From positions 915,004 to 979,003 of the forward strand of contig LM994670.1 in assembly GCA_000753455.2 (NCBI GenBank): DNA of 64,000 bases. Reading direction: 5' to 3'. Shown here one piece after another: positions 56,199 to 64,000 of this stretch; the stretch's first letter is position 1; every line of letters begins with the position of its first letter. The notes below the pieces were generated by a model. The model saw only the letters and a program-made list of their open reading frames with translations. It ran no database searches and was not told the origin of the DNA. Position numbers and translations under genes: made by a program. Origin of the DNA: Clostridium jeddahitimonense (GTDB lineage Bacteria > Bacillota > Clostridia > Clostridiales > Clostridiaceae).

Positions 56199-56227
56199 TT
56201 GATAGACAAAATTACTTAGGATAGAAT
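56199..56227 (+). promoter_or_regulatory. Possible promoter of the degV-type gene
   Basis: TTGATA, 17 bases and TAGAAT, giving a short leader before the ATG at 56251. A further TTGACA lies at about 56136. Confidence 0.4.
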
Positions 56228-56250
56228 ATAAATTGAATGGAGAGAAATTT

Positions 56251-57102
56251 ATGATTAGAATAGTATCAGACTCATCATCACTTTACTCAAAAAAAGATGG
56301 ACAAGCTAAAGGAATTGAAATTGCTCCACTTGCAGTAACTATTAACAGTAATACATATAAAGAATATGAAGATATTCATACAGAAAAATTTATAGAGATA
56401 ATTAATGAAGGACATATACCAGCATCTTCTCAGCCGTCAATAGGAGAAGTATTAGAAATATACAGCAAATATCCTGAGGATGAAATAATAAATATATCAA
56501 TGGCTGATGGGTTATCAGGTACATATAACTCAGCATGTATGGCGAAAAATATGGATGAAAATCCAGGGCGTATTCATGTAATTAATTCGCAAACATTATG
56601 TGGACCTCAAAAATACTTAGTTGATTTAGCTGTAGTTTTAGCTCAAAATGGTATTGAGGTTAAGGAGATAGTTACAGAGATAAATGAAACTGTAGAAAAC
56701 TCCAAATCTTTCTTAATACCTAATGATTTTGATTATTTAGTAAGAGGGGGAAGATTATCACCATTAGCTGGTAAAATTGGTGGGTTAATAAAGCTAGTAC
56801 CTGTAATGACTCTTGCAGAAGATAAAAAATCTTTAGTTAAGTTCACTACAAAGCGTACTTTTAAAAAGGCAATACAAAAAATTTGCGAAACAATGTTAGA
56901 AGATAACGTTGATTCAAATTGTAAAATATATATTTCACACGCTTGTAAAGAAGAGTTAGCAGAAGAAGCCAAAAACATTATATTAGGTCATATAGAAAAT
57001 GCTGATATTGAAGTTAAACTTTTAGGTCCTGCGTTTACAACTCAAGGTGGTCCAGGATGTGTAGCAATTCAATATATAAGAAAACATGAAGCATTAAAAT
57101 AG
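56251..57102 (+). CDS. DegV-family fatty-acid-binding protein
   Basis: A 283-residue DegV-fold protein, the FakB type that holds a fatty acid for a FakA kinase. Typical segments are IVSDSSSLYS at the N-terminus, SSQPSIGEV, ISMADGLSGTYNSA, DYLVRGGRLSP and the C-terminal GPAFTTQGGPGCVAIQY. The fatty-acid head-group serines in SQPS and LSGTYN are conserved. The ATG at 56251 has GGAGAG upstream. A fakA gene is not in the window. DUF1836 follows after 20 bases. Confidence 0.92.
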   Translation: MIRIVSDSSSLYSKKDGQAKGIEIAPLAVTINSNTYKEYEDIHTEKFIEIINEGHIPASSQPSIGEVLEIYSKYPEDEIINISMADGLSGTYNSACMAKNMDENPGRIHVINSQTLCGPQKYLVDLAVVLAQNGIEVKEIVTEINETVENSKSFLIPNDFDYLVRGGRLSPLAGKIGGLIKLVPVMTLAEDKKSLVKFTTKRTFKKAIQKICETMLEDNVDSNCKIYISHACKEELAEEAKNIILGHIENADIEVKLLGPAFTTQGGPGCVAIQYIRKHEALK

Positions 57103-57122
57103 AAAGTTTTAGGGGGGGACTA

Positions 57123-57635
57123 ATGGAAAGTTCTAAATTTCATTTGCCAAGATTCAATGAGTTACCACGTGTTCCTTTATATAAAGATCAGGTAATTACA
57201 TATTTAGAAGATGTGGCTAAATCAATAAATGTTAATACAGATGAAAAAATATTAACGCCAACAATGCTTAATAATTATGTAAAGCAAAAGGTGGTATCAC
57301 CTCCAAAAGATAAAAAGTATAATGAAAAGCATTTAGCATATCTAATTGTAGTTTGCGTATTAAAGCAGGTATTTAGCTTACAAGAAATATGTAGTCTCAT
57401 AAATGTACAAATAGAGAGTTGTCCTATAGATACGGCTTATGATTATTTTTGTACAGAAGCAGAGAAAGCCATAGAAGCTGTTTTTATAACTAGGGATTTT
57501 TCTTATCCTAGTTCTGCCTCGATAAATACATTAGAAAGTGAAATGGTAAGGTCGACAGTTATGGCAGTTGCTCATAAACTATATATACAGATGCAACTAA
57601 CAGAAATGAATAGTAACTTAGAGAATAGTGTTTAA
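57123..57635 (+). CDS. DUF1836 protein
   Basis: A 170-residue soluble protein of the DUF1836 family, common beside degV genes in Clostridia. It shows LPRFNELPRVPLYKDQVITYLED split by a helix, ILTPTMLNNYVKQKVVSPPKDKKYNEKHLAYL in pieces, a layout like MerR-type winged helices, so it may bind DNA. It probably shares a transcript with degV and may control it. GGGGGGGAC precedes the ATG. A long perfect hairpin follows the stop codon. Confidence 0.88.
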   Translation: MESSKFHLPRFNELPRVPLYKDQVITYLEDVAKSINVNTDEKILTPTMLNNYVKQKVVSPPKDKKYNEKHLAYLIVVCVLKQVFSLQEICSLINVQIESCPIDTAYDYFCTEAEKAIEAVFITRDFSYPSSASINTLESEMVRSTVMAVAHKLYIQMQLTEMNSNLENSV

Positions 57636-57650
57636 AATATAATAGTCTTA

Positions 57651-57690
57651 ATAACAAAATCCATGATAGATATATCATGGATTTTGTTAT
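57651..57690. terminator. 18-bp perfect hairpin behind DUF1836
   Basis: ATAACAAAATCCATGATA, loop GATA, then TATCATGGATTTTGTTAT. The stem is very stable but no T-run follows, so its role as a terminator is uncertain. Confidence 0.6.
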
Positions 57691-57692
57691 AG

Positions 57693-57829
57693 AAATACTC
57701 TTTTGATGATAATAATATAATTATTCATATAAATAAATTAAGAAATAAAATTGAAGCTGATTGTAAAAGCCTATATTTATAAAAACAGTATGGGGTGTTG
57801 GATATAAGTTTAATTCAGAAATTAATTAA
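57693..57829 (+). pseudogene. Decayed C-terminal tail of an OmpR/PhoB-type response regulator
   Basis: The frame starting at 57693 reads KYSFDDNNIIIHINKLRNKI and then EADCKSLY, which is the winged-helix region DD-N-HI-KLR-KIE of OmpR-family regulators. At about 57776 the frame breaks; in the next frame IKTVWGVGYKFN follows, the family's hallmark C-terminus, ending with TAA at 57827-57829. No receiver domain or start is present. It is a short relic, about 45 codons, left by deletion. The rest of the 350-base gap holds the hairpin above and AT-rich sequence. Confidence 0.75.
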
Positions 57830-57986
57830 CGTTTATTATTTCATTATATTGGTATATAATATTATAATAAGAGGAATCATGAGATAAAGAAGTTAAAAGA
57901 GTTGATTTATTTTATTATTATTAATAAAAATTAACTATATAGATAACTATTAATTAAAATATATATAGATAGGAGATTACAAAGAG

Positions 57987-58421
57987 ATGTTAAAAGAACA
58001 ATTAAAAAAAGATGAAATAGCAGCAATGAAAGCAAGAGATAAGGCAAGAGTTAGTGTTTTAAGAATGGTTAGCGCTGAAATTAAAGCTTATGAGGTTAAT
58101 AACAGAGAAGACATTTCAGATGAAAATGTTATTAAAATAATTGAAAAAAGTATAAAGCAAACTAAAGAAGCTTTAGAATATGCTAAGCAAGCAAATAATG
58201 AAGAAAAAATTCAAGAAGGTAACTTTGCATTAGAAGTATTAACACCATATCTTCCAAAGCAATTAACTGAAGAAGAAGTTAGTGAAATGTTAAAAGAAAT
58301 AATAGCTAATGGAAATTATACAGCGAAAGACATGGGTAAAATAATGAAAGAAATAATGCCTAAAATTGCTGGAAAGTTTGATAGATCGAAGATTAATCCA
58401 ATGGTAAAAGGGTTACTATAA
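57987..58421 (+). CDS. yqeY: GatB/YqeY domain protein
   Basis: A 144-residue stand-alone YqeY protein, the tRNA-binding helical tail seen in GatB amidotransferases. Conserved parts are LKEQLKKDEIAAMKARDKAR, VLRMVSAEIK, LEVLTPYLPKQLTEEE and KDMGKIMKEIMPKIAGKFD in pieces. It is thought to bind tRNA, but its role is undefined. It is often located next to rpsU; here the two genes are 24 kb apart. GATAGGAGATTAC precedes the ATG, and a strong terminator follows. Confidence 0.93.
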   Translation: MLKEQLKKDEIAAMKARDKARVSVLRMVSAEIKAYEVNNREDISDENVIKIIEKSIKQTKEALEYAKQANNEEKIQEGNFALEVLTPYLPKQLTEEEVSEMLKEIIANGNYTAKDMGKIMKEIMPKIAGKFDRSKINPMVKGLL

Positions 58422-58433
58422 TAATAAATAATC

Positions 58434-58481
58434 AAAAGACTGTCTCAAAATTGATAAATAAATTTTGAGACAGTCTTTTTT
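58434..58481. terminator. Bidirectional terminator
   Basis: A 19-bp perfect stem beginning AAAAGACTGTCTCAAAATT, followed by T. It separates yqeY from the convergent lipoprotein gene. Confidence 0.9.
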
Positions 58482-58524
58482 ACATATATGAGAAAATATA
58501 TTCAAGACATCATAGGGTTAAAGG

Positions 58525-59115
58525 TTAGCTTATACTAAGTTTTGATTTAGCATTGTTAACCATTTCTTTTAAATCATTCATTGCATTATGAGAAGCGTTT
58601 CCTATGGTTCTAAGCCCCTTAACTACCTCATCTTTAGCTAAAGTTGCATAGTCTTTAGTTGTTTCCACAAAACCTGCATTATGTTTATCAACAGCAGTAA
58701 TTGTTTTATCTACTTCAGCAATTACATCGGCATTTAATTTGTCAACTTCAGGAGTTCCTTTTTTTACATAGTTTTGTAAGTCAGCTTTAAATGCTTCTAA
58801 ATTCGTTTTAAGGTCATTATAAGAATTATTATATATAGTTAGAAATTCTTCAGTTGTACCATTAAAAGTGAAGTCTTCAGCATATATATCATATTCAGGA
58901 GCTTTACTAGGGTCTCCAAAGTAATGAGTATATCTTTCTGTTAAGTATTTTTCATAATCTTCTTTAGTTGTTGCTGTAGTAGAAGTATTATTTTCAGTTG
59001 TGTTTTGTGAATTGTTTGAAGAATTATTTTTGTTTGAGCCATTATTGCTACAACTTATAAAAGTAGTTAAAAGCATAGCTAATAATAATGCGGAAACTAA
59101 TTTAATATTTTTCAT
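58525..59115 (-). CDS. Putative lipoprotein, helical, unknown function
   Basis: A 196-residue lipoprotein (TTFISC, Cys22). After the cysteine comes a long Asn/Ser/Thr-rich linker (about 23-50) and then an acidic, all-helical domain (about 50-196) with no recognised family. The helices (NDLKTNLEAFKADLQNY, AEVDKTITAVDKHNAGF, MNDLKEMVNNAKSK) suggest a coiled or bundle-like surface protein. GGAGGTAATC precedes the ATG. It may be a cell-surface scaffold; nothing in the neighbours gives a clue. Confidence 0.75.
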   Translation of the reverse strand: MKNIKLVSALLLAMLLTTFISCSNNGSNKNNSSNNSQNTTENNTSTTATTKEDYEKYLTERYTHYFGDPSKAPEYDIYAEDFTFNGTTEEFLTIYNNSYNDLKTNLEAFKADLQNYVKKGTPEVDKLNADVIAEVDKTITAVDKHNAGFVETTKDYATLAKDEVVKGLRTIGNASHNAMNDLKEMVNNAKSKLSIS

Positions 59116-59295
59116 AAGTAGATTACCTCCTTAAGTATTTATATTTATAGTGTGCTTAAAAAAGATAACTATATTCAAATTAATTAAAAGAGAAATAAAT
59201 CATAAAAATATCCATATAATTTTGAGAAAGTTAATGATATAATAGGCAAGGATTATTATATTATTGCAATTTTTATAATGTTGAAAGGTGAAATT

Positions 59296-60654
59296 ATGGA
59301 CATAAATGAAGTATTAAATATGAATATATTTAAGGTATGGACTAAATTTGTTGTAGCCTCCATAGTAGGAGTTGTTTTAAATACTATATATACAATGGTA
59401 GACGGTATTTTTGTAGGACAAGGTGTTGGAGAAGCTGGACTTGCTGGTGTGAATATTGCTTGGCCTGCTGTAACATTAGTTGTTGGGATAGGTTTAATGA
59501 TAGGAATTGGGACAAGCAGTATAGTAGCTATCCATATGGGAAGAGGACATAAGGAAAAGGCTGAAAAATCCTTAGGAACTGCTATTAAGTCAATTATTAT
59601 TATTGGAAGTATAGTGATGCTTTTAGGTCTTATATTTAGGGAGCCTATAATAAGAATGTTAGGTGCTACAGCTGATACTATAGAGTATGCACGAGATTAC
59701 TACACAATAATATTTTTTATTTCTATACCATATATATTTTCAACAGCGTTAAATCCTATAGTTAGAACTGGTGGTAGGCCAGATCTATCAATGATAATGA
59801 TTGGGATAGGAGCTATTGCTAATATTATATTAGATTGGTTATTTGTTATTAAGCTTGGATATGGTGTAAAAGGTGCAGCTTTAGCAACTAGTGCAAGTAT
59901 CTTTATAACTATGGTAGTATCCTTATTACATTTCATAAAGGGAAAATCAAATATAAAAATAAGAAAAGAATATTTTAAACTAGATTTTAGAATTTTAAAG
60001 AAGATATTAAAAATTGGTTTTGTTAGTTTTGCAGTACAATTATCTTATGGGATCATACTTTTAGTACAGAATAGAACTATGTTTGCTTATGGAAATACAG
60101 TAGATGTAGCTATTTATACAGTTGCCACATATATAAATTGTTTTTTAGTAAATACATGTATGGGAATAGCTCAAGGTTTACAACCTTTAATAGGATATCA
60201 TTATGGAGCAAATAAATTAGAGAGAATGAAAAAACTATTATATATAACTATTGGTATTTGTATAATTGGAGGAATTATTGTTTACACGAGTATAGTTCTT
60301 TTTGGTAGAGAAATGATTTCAATATTTGGTATAGGAGCAGAAAGTTTAGATTTTGCTTATAATAAGATATTAATTTATTGCATTGGAAGTCCTATAATTG
60401 GAACGATTTTTACAATGAGTGGATATTTCCAAGCAATAGGTAAAAATGTTTATGCTAATGTAATTTCAGTAGGAAGGGGATTTGTATTTCAATTTTTATT
60501 TACAGTAATATTACCACCCTTCATTGGAGTTACTGGGGTTTTCTTATCGTTACCTTTAGCTGAATTAATTACGTTTATAGTATTAGGTATTATATTAGTA
60601 AGAGAGAAAGGTAATGATTATAGAAAAATAAGAAGACGAATAAATACTAATTAG
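59296..60654 (+). CDS. MATE-family multidrug/metabolite exporter
   Basis: A 452-residue polytopic membrane protein with 12 predicted helices in two related halves. Hallmarks are NTIYTMVDGIFVGQGVGEAGLAGVN in pieces, the early GIGTSSIVAIHMGRG, ALNPIVRTGGRPDLSM in the first half and GIAQGLQPLIGYHYGA in the second. It exports drugs or metabolites using sodium or protons. The MepA-like DinF/NorM group is likely. The start is the ATG at 59296 with AAAGGTGA upstream; an ATG six codons earlier has no site. Confidence 0.92.
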   Translation: MDINEVLNMNIFKVWTKFVVASIVGVVLNTIYTMVDGIFVGQGVGEAGLAGVNIAWPAVTLVVGIGLMIGIGTSSIVAIHMGRGHKEKAEKSLGTAIKSIIIIGSIVMLLGLIFREPIIRMLGATADTIEYARDYYTIIFFISIPYIFSTALNPIVRTGGRPDLSMIMIGIGAIANIILDWLFVIKLGYGVKGAALATSASIFITMVVSLLHFIKGKSNIKIRKEYFKLDFRILKKILKIGFVSFAVQLSYGIILLVQNRTMFAYGNTVDVAIYTVATYINCFLVNTCMGIAQGLQPLIGYHYGANKLERMKKLLYITIGICIIGGIIVYTSIVLFGREMISIFGIGAESLDFAYNKILIYCIGSPIIGTIFTMSGYFQAIGKNVYANVISVGRGFVFQFLFTVILPPFIGVTGVFLSLPLAELITFIVLGIILVREKGNDYRKIRRRINTN

Positions 60655-60691
60655 AAATGTAGTTTTGTAAATAACTAAAATATGAATATGT

Positions 60692-60729
60692 AAGAGGTAA
60701 GATTTTAAATAGATTTTACCTCTTTTTTT
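60692..60729 (+). terminator. Terminator after the MATE gene
   Basis: AAGAGGTAA pairs with TTACCTCTT, with AT-rich extension in the loop, and seven T follow. Confidence 0.8.
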
Positions 60730-60871
60730 ATTGAAAAAATTATGATGTTAAAATAGATAAAGTTGATAGTAAAGCAATATAAGAATAGTATAGAATACAC
60801 CCTTTAGGTTATAAAATAATAATGAAGATTTATTAAAAACTAAATTATTTAGTATATAGGATGGTGAACAA

Positions 60872-62461
60872 ATGAAAATAAAATTTAATAATAAGTTGAG
60901 GAAAAAATTTGAATTGATGACGGGATTTATAGTGGTAGTAGCTTTTATAATAATTGCTATAGCATATAAAGACGTTAAAGCACAAGAAAATGTAAATGAT
61001 ATCATCCCAAAGCCATTAAGTTTTGAAAAAGGTGTTGGGGAATTTAATATTACTAATGATACTTCAATTTATATAAAAGGAAAAACTGAAAAAGAAACAG
61101 ATGAAATTAATAAAGTTGCAGAATTTATAAAAGGAAAATTACAACCATCAACTGGATTTGAATTTAAAATTATTAAAAGTGATAATCCACCAGAAGGTAA
61201 TATTTATTTAACTACTATAGGAGGGGAAGAAGTTCAAGGTGATGAAGGATATAAGATTATAACTGATAATCAGGGGATTAAGATTATTTCATTTAAACCT
61301 GAAGGGATTTCAAGAGGGGTTCAAACACTAAGACAGTTGTTACCATCAGATATTGAAAAGGCTACAGTTGTGAGTAATATTAAATGGACAGTTCCTATTT
61401 CAACAATAGATGATAAGCCAGAATATAGCTACAGAGGATTAATGATTGATGTAGCAAGACACTTTTTTACTGAAGATGAGGTTAAGCGTCAAATAGATTT
61501 AGCAGCTCAATATAAAATAAATAGAGTACATTTACATCTAAGTGACGATCAAGGATGGCGTTTAGAAATTAAAAAATATCCTGACTTAACTTTAATAGGT
61601 GGTAGTACTGAAGTTGGTGGAGGGCAAGGAGGATACTATACACAGGAGCAATTTAAGGAAATAGTTGAATATGCTAAAGATAGATATGTAGAAATAATTC
61701 CTGAATTTGATATGCCAGGACATACTAATGCAGCATTAGATTCTTATGGCTTTTTAAATCCGGATGGAGAGAGAAAGCCATTATATACAGGGACAAATGT
61801 TGGATTCAGCTCTTTCATGACACATGATGAAAAAACATATGAATTTATTGATGATGTAATTAAAGAAGTTTCTGAGATATCTCCTTCAAAGTATTTTCAT
61901 ATAGGAGGGGATGAGGCAGAAGCTACGCCAAAGGCAGATTATGATTACTTTGTTGGAAGAGTAGCTAAAATAGCAGAAAAGTATGGAAAGACTCCTATAG
62001 GCTGGGATCCAATAGATACTTCTCCTGAAATAAATTCAAGTGTAATACTACAAAACTGGAAGGATTCTAATGAAGCTGCTAGAAAAAAGAATATGAAAAT
62101 GATAATTTCCATAGCAAGTAAAGCTTATTTAGATATGAAATATAATGAGAGCACTCCATATGGATCAGATTGGGCGGGATATATACCAGTAGAAACTGCA
62201 TATAATTGGGATCCTACTGACTTTGCTCCAAAGAATTTAGTATTAGGTATAGAAGCACCATTATGGACTGAAAATATTTCGACTCAAGATCAAATGGATT
62301 ATATGATATATCCGAGATTATTAGGATATGCTGAAATAGGTTGGACACCTAAGGAAGAAAGAAATTGGTCTGAGTATAAAGTTCGATTGCAAAAACAAGG
62401 TGAAAGAATGATGAATGAGGAAATAAATTATTATAAAGATCCTACTATATGGAGCAATTAG
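60872..62461 (+). CDS. Secreted beta-N-acetylhexosaminidase (GH20)
   Basis: Removes terminal N-acetylglucosamine or N-acetylgalactosamine from glycans such as mucin or chitin. The 529 residues begin with a membrane-spanning signal (about 15-33, possible cleavage after VKA at 39). Next come a GH20b domain (about 42-165) and the GH20 barrel (about 170-510). HIGGDEAEATP carries the catalytic pair Asp347-Glu348; HLHLSDDQGWRLEI, EIIPEFDMPGHTNA and the late EAPLWTEN are also conserved. It has no extra binding modules or sortase motif. It may supply amino sugars; with the sulfatase module it suggests mucin-type glycan use. Confidence 0.93.
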   Translation: MKIKFNNKLRKKFELMTGFIVVVAFIIIAIAYKDVKAQENVNDIIPKPLSFEKGVGEFNITNDTSIYIKGKTEKETDEINKVAEFIKGKLQPSTGFEFKIIKSDNPPEGNIYLTTIGGEEVQGDEGYKIITDNQGIKIISFKPEGISRGVQTLRQLLPSDIEKATVVSNIKWTVPISTIDDKPEYSYRGLMIDVARHFFTEDEVKRQIDLAAQYKINRVHLHLSDDQGWRLEIKKYPDLTLIGGSTEVGGGQGGYYTQEQFKEIVEYAKDRYVEIIPEFDMPGHTNAALDSYGFLNPDGERKPLYTGTNVGFSSFMTHDEKTYEFIDDVIKEVSEISPSKYFHIGGDEAEATPKADYDYFVGRVAKIAEKYGKTPIGWDPIDTSPEINSSVILQNWKDSNEAARKKNMKMIISIASKAYLDMKYNESTPYGSDWAGYIPVETAYNWDPTDFAPKNLVLGIEAPLWTENISTQDQMDYMIYPRLLGYAEIGWTPKEERNWSEYKVRLQKQGERMMNEEINYYKDPTIWSN

Positions 62462-62471
62462 ATAGAATGTT

Positions 62472-62516
62472 AAAAAATACATCAAGTATGATTTTTTCGT
62501 GTTTGATGTATTTTTT
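62472..62516 (+). terminator. Terminator after the hexosaminidase gene
   Basis: AAAAAATACATCAA pairs perfectly with TTGATGTATTTTTT. Confidence 0.85.
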
Positions 62517-62681
62517 AAAATATAAAATTTATACAAAATATTAGAAAATAAAATACTACTTAATAATATTTATCTTTTAATAATTAATATAGTAATATAT
62601 AATTTATAAAAAGATAATATAAAAATTATAGCTTGGGTAAGTTAAAGATATAGACATTAACTATTTATAATTTATAAGGAG

Positions 62682-64000
62682 ATGATAAAAATTAAGTTAG
62701 AGAATACATATTTAAAATTACCAGAAATGTTTTATAGTAAGCAAAGACCAAGTCATGTACCTAAGCCTAAGCTTGTTACTTTTAATTATTCATTAGCAGA
62801 AAAACTAGGATTAGATTCACAGTATTTAGAAAGTTCAGAAGGAGTAGACATACTTTCTGGAAATAGAATATTAGAAGGAACAACGCCTATAGCTCAAGCT
62901 TATGCAGGACATCAATTTGGATATTTTACAATGTTAGGTGATGGAAGAGCTGTACTTCTTGGAGAACTTATAACACCTAAAAATGAAAGAGTAGATATTC
63001 AGCTAAAGGGTTCAGGTGAGACACCATATTCAAGAGGTGGAGATGGGAAGGCGGCACTAGGACCTATGCTTAGGGAATTTATTATAAGTGAGGCTATGTA
63101 TGGTCTTGGAATTCCAACCACTCGTAGTTTAGCAGTAGTTGAAACTGGTGATACAGTCATTAGGGAAAAGCTGTTGCCGGGAGCAGTATTAACACGTATA
63201 GCTTCAAGTCATATTAGGGTAGGAACTTTTCAATATATAGCAAGCTATGGAAAGCTTGATGATTTAAGGGCTTTAGCAGATTATGCAATCGAGAGACATT
63301 ATAAAGAATTAATTAATGACGATAATAAGTACATTAAATTCCTTAAAGAGGTAATAAAAAAACAAGCTGATTTAATCTCTAAATGGCAACTAGTAGGCTT
63401 TATTCATGGTGTTATGAATACAGATAACGTGACGATTAGTGGAGAAACTATTGATTATGGACCATGTGCTTTTATGGATGTATATAATCCTAGTACTGTA
63501 TTTAGTTCAATAGATAGAAGTGGGCGTTATGCTTATGGAAATCAACCTAATATAGGAGCTTGGAACCTTGCAAGGTTTGCTGAAAGTTTATTGCCGTTAT
63601 TAAGTGATGATAAAGACGAAGCTATTAACTTAGCCCAAGAAGCTATTGCAGAGTATCCAGAGATATTTAAGGGAAAATGGATATCTGGAATGAGAGCGAA
63701 ACTTGGATTGTTTACTGAGAAGGCAGAAGATGAACAGTTAATAGAAGGCCTCTTAAGTATTATGAATAAGTATGGTGCTGACTTTACAAATACATTCCGT
63801 TCATTAACTATTGGAAATTTAGATGAAATGAAGATGGCTGATGAAGAAGGATTTAAAGATTGGTATAAATTATGGCAACAAAGATTGTCAAAGCAAGATA
63901 AGACCAAAGAAGAAGTAATGAAGCTTATGAAAAATAATAACCCTTCAATAATACCAAGAAATCATAGGGTGGAGGAAGCATTAGATGCTGCTGTAAAGGC
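62682..64000 (+). CDS. selO: SelO/YdiU pseudokinase-fold protein adenylyltransferase, partial
   Basis: The gene runs off the right edge, leaving about 439 codons. SelO transfers AMP to proteins in redox stress. Seen here are [37 protein letters not shown] in pieces, [26 protein letters not shown] in pieces, [15 protein letters not shown] with the catalytic Asn/Asp, and [11 protein letters not shown]. The frame is open through to base 64000. The start is uncertain: the ATG at 62682 directly touches the ribosome site AAGGAG, while a rare ATT nine bases later (62691) would have ideal spacing. Confidence 0.88.
   Translation, partial: MIKIKLENTYLKLPEMFYSKQRPSHVPKPKLVTFNYSLAEKLGLDSQYLESSEGVDILSGNRILEGTTPIAQAYAGHQFGYFTMLGDGRAVLLGELITPKNERVDIQLKGSGETPYSRGGDGKAALGPMLREFIISEAMYGLGIPTTRSLAVVETGDTVIREKLLPGAVLTRIASSHIRVGTFQYIASYGKLDDLRALADYAIERHYKELINDDNKYIKFLKEVIKKQADLISKWQLVGFIHGVMNTDNVTISGETIDYGPCAFMDVYNPSTVFSSIDRSGRYAYGNQPNIGAWNLARFAESLLPLLSDDKDEAINLAQEAIAEYPEIFKGKWISGMRAKLGLFTEKAEDEQLIEGLLSIMNKYGADFTNTFRSLTIGNLDEMKMADEEGFKDWYKLWQQRLSKQDKTKEEVMKLMKNNNPSIIPRNHRVEEALDAAVK

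Noticed and set aside
57651..57690. Insertion-sequence terminal repeat suggested by the 18-bp perfect hairpin
   Set aside because: The arms are four bases apart, there is no transposase and no second pair of ends; it is better read as a hairpin of the DUF1836 transcript.

Overview
The window looks like chromosomal DNA of a strictly anaerobic, low-GC Firmicute, most likely Clostridium in the strict sense. The evidence is the very AT-rich sequence, AGA as the dominant arginine codon, strong GGAGG-type ribosome sites with frequent GTG and TTG starts, and a characteristic gene set: reverse rubrerythrin, an oxygen-sensitive sulfatase maturase, DUF1540, DUF1836, DUF1002 and a split cobalamin methionine synthase. 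I saw no rRNA, tRNA, CRISPR array, insertion sequence or prophage. The gene content (sulfatase plus maturase, secreted hexosaminidase, phospho-beta-glucosidase, glycogen enzymes) suits a gut-associated fermenter, but that is inference.

Layout. 0-8 kb: a hydrolase, a thioredoxin-like protein, glycogen branching enzyme and a very large type I pullulanase, then DUF1540 and rubrerythrin on the minus strand. 8-21 kb: an apparent organosulfate module with a membrane-anchored solute-binding protein, the TctC-TctB-TctA transporter, a cytosolic sulfatase, a YesN/YesM two-component system and, about 5.5 kb further on, the radical-SAM enzyme that would activate the sulfatase. 21-27 kb: glycogen phosphorylase, an esterase, an MBL-fold hydrolase and an MsrA-MsrB fusion. 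27-33 kb: a 217-bp imperfect palindrome, an AraC regulator and two flavin-dependent lipoprotein reductases. 33-39 kb: amidase, ribosomal protein S21, ProC, patatin, phosphatase and dipeptidase. 39-45 kb: a methyl-cycle operon (metF, luxS, metH reactivation protein, metH) that runs into an anchored EEP-family enzyme. 45-49 kb: three unrecognised genes, one with class I isoprenoid-synthase motifs, then an exonuclease and a potassium channel. 49-56 kb: a DeoR repressor controlling a GH1 phospho-beta-glucosidase, DUF362, a TetR regulator and a third flavin-dependent reductase. 56-64 kb: DegV, DUF1836, a decayed response-regulator tail, YqeY, a lipoprotein, a MATE exporter, a secreted GH20 hexosaminidase and the start of SelO.

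How the genes may work together. GlgB, pullulanase and GlgP form a store-and-mobilise set for glycogen or imported alpha-glucans. TctABC would bring in a small sulfated or carboxylated compound, the cytosolic sulfatase would desulfate it, and the maturase would make the formylglycine. The three secreted flavoproteins look like extracytoplasmic reductases for alternative electron acceptors; two are associated with a dedicated regulator. MetF, LuxS, MetH and the reactivation protein close the activated-methyl cycle.

The strongest non-coding signals are the 217-bp palindrome between convergent genes, an identical 15-bp operator in front of deoR and in inverted orientation in front of the GH1 gene, a 44-bp near-perfect palindrome in front of the third reductase, and 12-bp direct repeats spaced 21 bp in front of the AraC-linked reductase. 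All functions are read from sequence motifs only; no searches were run.
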